DNA from: Rhodanobacter ginsengisoli | GTDB lineage: Bacteria > Pseudomonadota > Gammaproteobacteria > Xanthomonadales > Rhodanobacteraceae | Length of the DNA stretch: 64,000 nt | Assembly: GCF_042657065.1 (NCBI RefSeq) | Contig: NZ_JBHSNF010000003.1 | Span: 310,001 to 374,000 of the forward strand | Reading direction: 5' to 3' | Shown: positions 62,099 to 64,000 of the stretch, piece after piece | How positions within the stretch are numbered: the first letter of the stretch is position 1 | Layout: each line of letters begins with the position of its first letter | Notes under the pieces: generated by a model | Databases searched by the model: none | What the model was told of the DNA's origin: nothing | What the model saw: only the letters and a program-made list of their open reading frames with translations | Made by a program: the position numbers and the translations under genes

Positions 62099-63466
62099 CT
62101 ACCCGCGTCGCGATTTCAACCGCTTGAGGATTTCCTCGCGCGCCTCGCGCAGGATCGAGTCGCGGTCGAGGCTGGCCACGATGTCGGCGACCGCGCGCTT
62201 GGCGCCGGCCTCGCCCCAGGACTTGCCGGCGATCAGGTAGCGTTCGGCGGCGCGACCGATCAGTACCGTGGCATACCAGCCCAGCGCGCCCTGCGCCGCG
62301 GCGGTGACTACCACCGACAGGCCGGCGCTCATACCCTTCAGTGCCGAGGCGACCAGCTGCATGCCCCAGATCGCCCCCATCAGGGCGGCCAGCTGGGCCG
62401 AGATCACCGCCACCAGACGGCCGGATTCGCTGCGTGTCAGCGGCAGCCCGTAGACGCGCGACAGCTGCAGCACCATCGCCGCATCCAGTCCGGCGGCGGC
62501 GAGCAGGTCGGCGACCGGAATCGGATTCAGTGCGACGGCCACCCCCTTGGCCAGGCAGTAATGACGGATCAGTTTCGCCGCCACCGCCTGGCGCGTCTGC
62601 GCGATGCGCGCGCTGACCTGGTCGGTGAGCCGGCCCGCGTACAGGCCGGCGTTGATCGCCGACAGCGTCTTGCCTTCGTGTGCGGCGATCGCCAGCAGGC
62701 GCTCGCGCAGGGCCGCGACATCCGCCGGGCGCGCCTGCTCGACGACCCGCTCGTGCCCGTGGGCGTCGACCTCGACCCGCCGCTGCGCCGCCGGACGCGC
62801 GGCGGTCGTGAGGACGTCCTCCGGCCGGATCAGTCCGGCCACGCGCAGGCGCAGATGGGCCAGCAGTCCGGCGAGTTCGTCGCTGCCATAGCGATCGGCC
62901 TTGTTCAGCGCCAGCAGCAGCGGGCGCTGGGTGGCGGCCAGGGTATTCAGCGCATCGAGTTCCTCGCGGGTGAGGTCGCCATCGCAGACGAACACCACCA
63001 GGTCACTGACCTCGGCCACCTCGAACGCCAGTTGCTCGCGCGCTTCACCGTCGAGTTCGTTGATGCCGGGCGTGTCGATCAGCACCAGGCCGTCGTGCCG
63101 CGCCTCGTCGAGCGTGGCCTGCTCGGCATCGGTGGTGGTGCCGTGCAATACCCCGACGCTGAATGCCTCGCGGCCGAGCAGGGCATTGCCCAGCGCGGAT
63201 TTGCCAGTGGAGACCCGGCCGAATACCGCCACATGCAGTTCGCCCCGCTCGAGCCTGGCCAGCATGCTTTCGATGCGACCGAAGTCGGACGCCAGCTCGT
63301 GGCGCACCGAGGCGGGAATGGTCGGATCGTCCAGCAGGCTGCGCAGGCTGTCGGCCACCCGCGCCGGGCCGCTGGCGTCGACACGGGGCCGGGGCGTGGC
63401 CACCGGGCCGGCGGGCCCGGCCGAAAGCCAGCCGCGCAGGCGGCGCCACAGGTTGTCAGTCGACAT
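62099..63466 (-). CDS. dynamin/Era-like GTPase with C-terminal membrane-associated domain
   Basis: The 455-residue protein has a GTPase domain (about 75-235): P-loop GRVSTGKSALGNALLG, switch threonines GTTTDAEQ, G3 DTPGINEL and G4 NKADRY. The C-terminal part (about 290-440) has hydrophobic helices (AVALNPIPVADLLAAAGLDAAMVLQLSRVYG and GMSAGLSVVVTAAAQGALGWYATVLIG) like the DUF697 domain. Proteins of this type sit at the inner membrane and their roles are poorly defined. It is 12 bases downstream of a YceI-family gene on the same strand. Confidence 0.88.
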   Translation of the reverse strand: MSTDNLWRRLRGWLSAGPAGPVATPRPRVDASGPARVADSLRSLLDDPTIPASVRHELASDFGRIESMLARLERGELHVAVFGRVSTGKSALGNALLGREAFSVGVLHGTTTDAEQATLDEARHDGLVLIDTPGINELDGEAREQLAFEVAEVSDLVVFVCDGDLTREELDALNTLAATQRPLLLALNKADRYGSDELAGLLAHLRLRVAGLIRPEDVLTTAARPAAQRRVEVDAHGHERVVEQARPADVAALRERLLAIAAHEGKTLSAINAGLYAGRLTDQVSARIAQTRQAVAAKLIRHYCLAKGVAVALNPIPVADLLAAAGLDAAMVLQLSRVYGLPLTRSESGRLVAVISAQLAALMGAIWGMQLVASALKGMSAGLSVVVTAAAQGALGWYATVLIGRAAERYLIAGKSWGEAGAKRAVADIVASLDRDSILREAREEILKRLKSRRG

Positions 63467-63478
63467 CGCAGCGGATGA

Positions 63479-64000
63479 TTATTTCGAATCGAGCTGCAGG
63501 TGCGCGGTGATCTTCACGGTCGGGCCGATCACCGAGGTATCGGCGTAATCGCCGCTGCCCACGCCGAAGTCGAGCCGCTGCACGTGTCCGGCCACGTCCA
63601 GGGTGGCGCTGTTGGGACCCTGCGTGCGGAACACCACGCCCAGGCTCACCGGCCTGGTCACGCCGCGCAAAGTGAGCAGGCCGTCCGCGATCACCATCTT
63701 GCCGTCTTGGTGGAAACCGGTGGTGACGAAATGCGCGGTCGGGAACTTCGCCACGTCGAAGAAGCTCTCGCCGGGCAGGGCGTTGTCCTGGTCGTCGTCG
63801 CCGGTTTTCGCGCTGGCCAGGGTCACCGTCACGTCGAACTTCGAGTGGGCCAGGTCGGCCGGGTCGTAGCTGATGGCTGCCGTCCAGTCGCGGAAAGCGC
63901 CCGAGAACGGAGCGCCCTGGTAGGTGCCGTGGAAATTCAGTCGGCTCAGTGCCGGACGCATGTTGTAGTCGGTGGCCGCTGCGGCGCAGGGCAGCGCGAG
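63479..64000 (-). CDS. YceI family protein, 5' part missing
   Basis: The gene runs off the right edge. Its frame is open to base 64000 and reads LALPCAAAATDYNMRPALSRLNF, so the signal peptide continues past the window. The visible 173 residues carry the YceI lipocalin-like fold: LNFHGTYQGAPFSGAFRDWTAAISYDP, SKFDVTVTLASAKTG, LPGESFFDVAKFPTAHFVTTGF, GLLTLRGVTRPVSLGVVF and VQRLDFGVGSGDYADTSVIGPTVKITAHLQL. YceI proteins bind polyprenoid-like lipids in the periplasm; the physiological role is unclear. Confidence 0.92.
   Translation of the reverse strand, partial: LALPCAAAATDYNMRPALSRLNFHGTYQGAPFSGAFRDWTAAISYDPADLAHSKFDVTVTLASAKTGDDDQDNALPGESFFDVAKFPTAHFVTTGFHQDGKMVIADGLLTLRGVTRPVSLGVVFRTQGPNSATLDVAGHVQRLDFGVGSGDYADTSVIGPTVKITAHLQLDSK

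Overview
The window looks like chromosomal DNA of a high-GC gammaproteobacterium of the Lysobacterales (Xanthomonadales), most likely a Rhodanobacter/Dyella-like member of the Rhodanobacteraceae. This rests on the gene content and on protein signatures recognised by eye; no search was run. The features are a CysN-CysC fusion, scattered gcvT and gcvH, a MetX-MetB-Hom operon behind a SAM-I riboswitch, and short REP/REPIN repeats with the GCGGCTTCAGCCGC hairpin. I see no prophage, transposase, CRISPR array, rRNA or tRNA. The window is densely coded core and near-core genome. It starts inside cysNC and ends inside a YceI-family gene.

Layout. 1-2.6 kb: sulfate activation (cysNC) and glycine cleavage (gcvT, gcvH). 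3.1-3.9 kb: a methionine repressor (MetJ) whose C-terminus is replaced by a long lysine-rich histone-H1-like tail, preceded by tandem met boxes. 4.2-12.3 kb: TonB-like protein, serine hydrolase, LemA plus M48 protease, GMC oxidoreductase and a transporter. 12.3-21.8 kb: CBS protein, glycosyltransferase, MtgA, Hsp33, a large GAF/GGDEF/EAL protein, an exported protein, and an ECF sigma/anti-sigma/DUF4097 operon. 21.9-27.9 kb: PEP carboxykinase, then a TetR regulator divergent from a hydrolase-fadE operon. 28-34.2 kb: a four-gene minus-strand signalling operon (hybrid kinase, CheR, CheB, response-regulator diguanylate cyclase). 34.2-41.5 kb: CPBP protease, prfC, mntP behind a manganese riboswitch, M20 peptidase and an isolated EF-G paralogue. 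41.9-45.8 kb: a CheB-CheR-PAS-HWE kinase fusion with its receiver protein. 45.9-50.0 kb: small metabolic genes, a fatty-acid desaturase and a 2OG-Fe dioxygenase. 50.3-54.0 kb: the metX-metB-hom operon. 54-64 kb: alpha-N-acetylglucosaminidase, EamA transporter plus AraC regulator, amino-acid permease, serine dehydratase, a small glutaredoxin-like protein, a GTPase and YceI.

The most interesting linked content is methionine control. The met operon leader stacks a 15-bp dyad, three contiguous met boxes (one an exact consensus), a TTGACA element, a full SAM-I aptamer, and a hairpin that buries the metX ribosome binding site. SAM could therefore act twice on the same operon: through MetJ at the DNA and through the riboswitch in the RNA. 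The MetJ that would do this is encoded in the same window and is an unusual H1-tailed form. A REPIN repeat has also been absorbed into the coding sequence of hom, the last gene of that operon.

Two long chemotaxis-like signalling loci carry CheB and CheR domains without any chemoreceptor, CheA or CheW nearby. This points to non-motility output such as c-di-GMP or stress control.
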